Below, in pieces: positions 39,611 through 42,500 of a stretch of 42,500 nt of DNA. The stretch covers positions 1 through 42,500 of the forward strand of contig CAJNAR010000049.1 in assembly GCA_905220665.1 (NCBI GenBank). Reading direction: 5' to 3'. Position 1 is the stretch's first letter, and each line of letters opens with the position of its first letter. Below the pieces are notes generated by a model that was not told the DNA's origin, made no database searches, and worked only from the letters and a program-made list of their open reading frames with translations. A program made the position numbers and the translations under genes. Origin of the DNA: Albugo candida (lineage: Eukaryota; Oomycota; Peronosporomycetes; Albuginales; Albuginaceae).

Positions 39611-42500
39611 TCCAACCACATGGCAATTCAATGGTGCTAACCTCAATATTAACGGGCTCAATGCACCCACGCCATCCTTCTACTCAAAAGCTCTCCGACA
39701 ACATCAAGTGTTATTCATCCAAGAAACCCGCTTTACCTCCTTAGATCGACTAACCTCTGCCACATATTTCCTTCAGCGTCATGATTCTCGTGCCCAAGCC
39801 TTCTGGTCCCACTCCTCTTTCCCCACCTTTACGGGTCATAATGGCGTCGGTATCATCTTTGGCTCCAATCATCCTTTTACCGACATAGCAGATCTGACTT
39901 CCAGCCTCAGGCTCTCCCCCATACTACACAATCGATACATGATCCTATCGGCTCGCCTTGGTACCCAACTATATCACCTACACTGCGTCTATGCTCCATC
40001 CCAACCCCGGGACAAAGCCCCCTTCTTCTCCGCGCTACCAACACAATTTTCTGGTGATACCGTACATATGGTATGCGGAGATTTCAACCTTCCTCTCGAC
40101 CCACTTCTCGACCAAGCAGACCCGAAGGATCATCGACTTTCCCCTGGTCGACTAGAACTTCTCAACTGGCTTCAATGCCTTAGCCTCATTGATCCATGGC
40201 GAATCAGCCACCCAGACACACGTCTCTTCTCTGGTCCTGGTCAACGTCATCGACTGGACTATTGCTTCCTATCCCTCACTCTTTTCGACTCTCATCTTCA
40301 AGATATCCATTATATTCCGCCGGCTTCATACCATCATGAGGATCACCACTCCATCTCCTTTCGCCTCACCTCCAGGTCGTACCCATTACCCTCACGAACC
40401 CCTTGGCGTTGTCCGGCATGGCTTCTGCGAGATCGCGACGTTATCAATCATCTTTTCACCAGCCTTACCCTCCTCTCTTCTTCATTAAGACGAGATGGCA
40501 ACCCAGGCTGTTTACTGGACGAGCACAAACGACGCGACTCAATTTACCTCCGACAAACTTTCGCCTCCAAACGCGCCTTCAACGAACGTCGTCTGGCCCA
40601 ACTTCGTGCTCATTACCTCGAACTTCAGGCCACTTCCCCTCCTTCATCCCCGAGCTACCTTTCGGCCCGGGCAGAATATCACACTTTTCGAAAAGCTCTC
40701 GAAGATCGTCGACAATCGAAACGCTTTTGCATGGACTTATACCAGACTGAGCGCAGTACATCAACCTTCTTCCGTCCTCCCACCCCACCTGCCTTACGAC
40801 TGGCAATTACTTCGGTTAATCTCCCAGATGGAACGCTCTCTTCTTGCCCACAAGTTATTGCAACTCAACACCGTAACTACTGGGCTCGGATTTATCGTTC
40901 CCCGACATCCGACCTTGCGTCTACACTCTCCGACTCAAACTTCACTTATTCATCCTCTCAACACTCTCCGTTTCTTGCATCGACTACGTCCCGACTTAAT
41001 CCACAGCAACGATCCTTCCTCGACGCCCCCTTTACAGCTCGAGACTTCTATGAAGCGATAGTCCACACAGCTAAGGGAAAAACGGCTGGACCCGATGGCC
41101 TTCCAGCAGAATACTACCAACTATTCCCAACATTATGGGGACCAGTTATGGAACTTGTGTACTCTTCACAACTTCGCCTTGGCCGTATGACAAAATTTCA
41201 ACGCAGAAGTTATCTTTACCTCCTTTCCAAGCCTGGTGATAGGGCTGATCCCTCCAATTATCGACCACTTATGATCCTCAATCAAGATGCCAAATTCGGC
41301 CCGAAAATATTGGCATACAGACTCAATTCCGTTCTCTCAAGTCTCCTCCATCCCGATCAACATGGCTTCGTCCCTGGACGAGGTGTTCGAGAAGCGCTTC
41401 GACGATTTCTAGACCTCCAACACTTGTGTAAACGCCTTCCGTCTCTAAAATACGCAGGAGCAATCTTCCTCGACTTCGCCAAAGCCTTCGACAGTGTTGA
41501 CCACTCCGCCCTTCACTCCACTCTCTCACACTTTGGTTTTGGCCCCAACTTCTCACAATGGATACGTACATTCTATCGCGACAATATTACTACGGCACTC
41601 ATCAATGGTTCACCCGGTTCCTTTTTCCAACTCGGCTCCGGAGTTCGCCAGGGTGATCCACTCTCTCCTGGTCTTTTTGTGGTTTATATTGAGCCCCTCC
41701 TGTCCTTCCTCCGTTCCACCTTACATCAACATGGTATTATCACTCCTATTCACAGCTCCTGCCACCTCACCCTCGCTTTCGCCGATGATATAACCGGGAT
41801 TCTTGCCGACCTACGGCACGCACCGACCTTCATTGCACATGTCAATTCTTTCTGCTCCGCGGTTGGTATGGAACTCAACCTCACCAAAACGGTCGTCCTA
41901 CCTTTCACGGGCTGGGACATCACCCATCCCACGCGCTCCATTCTTCAACAACATCATCTCCGCACCCTCGGCCCCACGGACTTCACACGACTTCTGGGGG
42001 TACTCGTGGGTGGCCCCACATCGACTCCTCATCAATTGGCTCTTCTTCTCCGCACCATCCATCAACGAATGGTATTATGGCGATGGCGTGCAAGGACATA
42101 TCGCGGTCGCGTCCTCCTCTTGAAGACAATCATTCTACCGCTACTTTGGCATGTTGGTACCGCTCATTACATCCCGGAAACTTTCTTGACCAAACTCTCC
42201 ATCCTCGTTCGTTCCTTCATCAATAAAAACATCACAGGAGTCCATTCTGACCGTTCACCACCTGGTCTCCTCCCACTCACCTGGCACGCCATCCCTCGGT
42301 CACAAGGCGGTCTTTCTTTACCTTCCCCGGTTGATACACTACGTAGTTATCGTCTTTCGGTACTCATCTCCGGTCTAGTTGCAATTCGTTCCACCCCTCT
42401 TTCGGCACCTCATTGGTTTACACCAGCATTATGCCTCTTCACTCTCTCTCTTCGTCACCTTGGTCTCGGCCTGGACATCCTTTATCTTCCGCATTTACCC
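39609..42500 (+). CDS. LINE-2 ORF2: endonuclease and reverse transcriptase, open to the window end
   Basis: The frame starts two bases inside the ORF1 stop (TAA 39608-39610; ORF2 codon AAT 39609) and has no stop through 42500. The endonuclease motifs are NLNINGLN, LFIQETRF, CVYAPS, MVCGDFNLPLDP, 'RLDYCFLS' and HHEDHHSI. RT motifs follow: 'GKTAGPDGLPAEYYQLFP', 'SNYRPLMILNQD', IFLDFAKAFDSV (first Asp), 'FFQLGSGVRQGDPLSPGLF' and LAFADDITGILAD (catalytic pair, about 41778-41800), then the thumb up to 'GLGLDILYLPHLP'. The first in-frame AUG (39939) lies inside the endonuclease domain, after two essential motifs, so initiation there is unlikely. The zinc-binding tail is expected beyond the edge. 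Confidence 0.95.

Larger units (their letters stand above)
36229..42500 (+). mobile_element. LINE-2: apparently intact non-LTR retrotransposon, 3' end outside the window
   Basis: The 5' terminus actttccaatttgctctctagtgcaca corresponds base for base in position to the TSD-defined start of LINE-1, so this copy is complete at its 5' end. It holds a 1,264-bp leader with sixteen 23-bp repeats, an uninterrupted ORF1 (37493-39610) and an ORF2 with no stop from 39609 to the window edge (964 codons). It abuts 28S rRNA sequence in antisense. The proteins are homologous to LINE-1 but well diverged, so it is a separate family of the same clade. Confidence 0.93.

Overview
This window is a repeat-dense stretch of a eukaryotic nuclear genome. 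It is built almost entirely of nested and decayed transposable elements, plus one piece of large-subunit rRNA gene. The evidence for a eukaryote is LTR retrotransposons with chromodomains, MULE and Tc1/mariner transposases, two-ORF LINEs, short GT-AG introns and a 28S rRNA segment. An oomycete is the best guess: the Gypsy RT type with a 'WLDD.LGYA' active site and a 'QQF.CV.HWM..NIPNYT' thumb, the Tc1 type and the LINE ORF1 type all resemble families I know from oomycetes. An early-diverging fungus is not excluded.

Layout: (1) 1-1539, 3' part of a Copia element. (2) About 2013-6808, decayed Gypsy A with a terminal chromodomain, interrupted by Tc1-A (4388-5255, minus strand). (3) About 6960-9965, Gypsy B from gag to the start of RNase H, fused directly to Gypsy C (9966-14310). 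Gypsy C is split by a 2-kb MULE (10399-12396) flanked by ATATAT. (4) About 14700-16010, an unrecognised intron-bearing coding remnant on the minus strand. (5) 16139-25005, a second MULE (MULE-2), whose transposase is split by LINE-1 (16632-23269); a perfect 17-bp target duplication bounds LINE-1. (6) 25426-26421, Tc1-B on the minus strand. (7) 27136-27590, a small unknown coding fragment on the minus strand ending in a CaaX-like tail. (8) 27911-31361, Copia-2 with both LTRs but no reverse transcriptase domain. (9) 31362-34828, gene-poor DNA with a degenerate tRNA-like sequence and a perfect eight-pentamer heat-shock-element array. (10) 34829-35404, a 34-bp tandem array that runs up to the 3' end of a 28S rRNA gene fragment (35436-36228, minus strand). 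(11) 36229 to the window end, LINE-2, which starts exactly at the 28S breakpoint and has an intact ORF1 and an ORF2 still open at the edge.

Little here looks like a working host gene. LINE-2 is the only element whose coding capacity looks complete as far as it can be read. The two LINEs belong to one clade: same 5' terminus, homologous ORF1, and the same ORF1-stop/ORF2 overlap. They mark two kinds of target, a dead MULE transposase gene and rDNA in antisense orientation. The nesting gives relative ages: Gypsy A before Tc1-A, Gypsy C before MULE-1, and MULE-2 before LINE-1.
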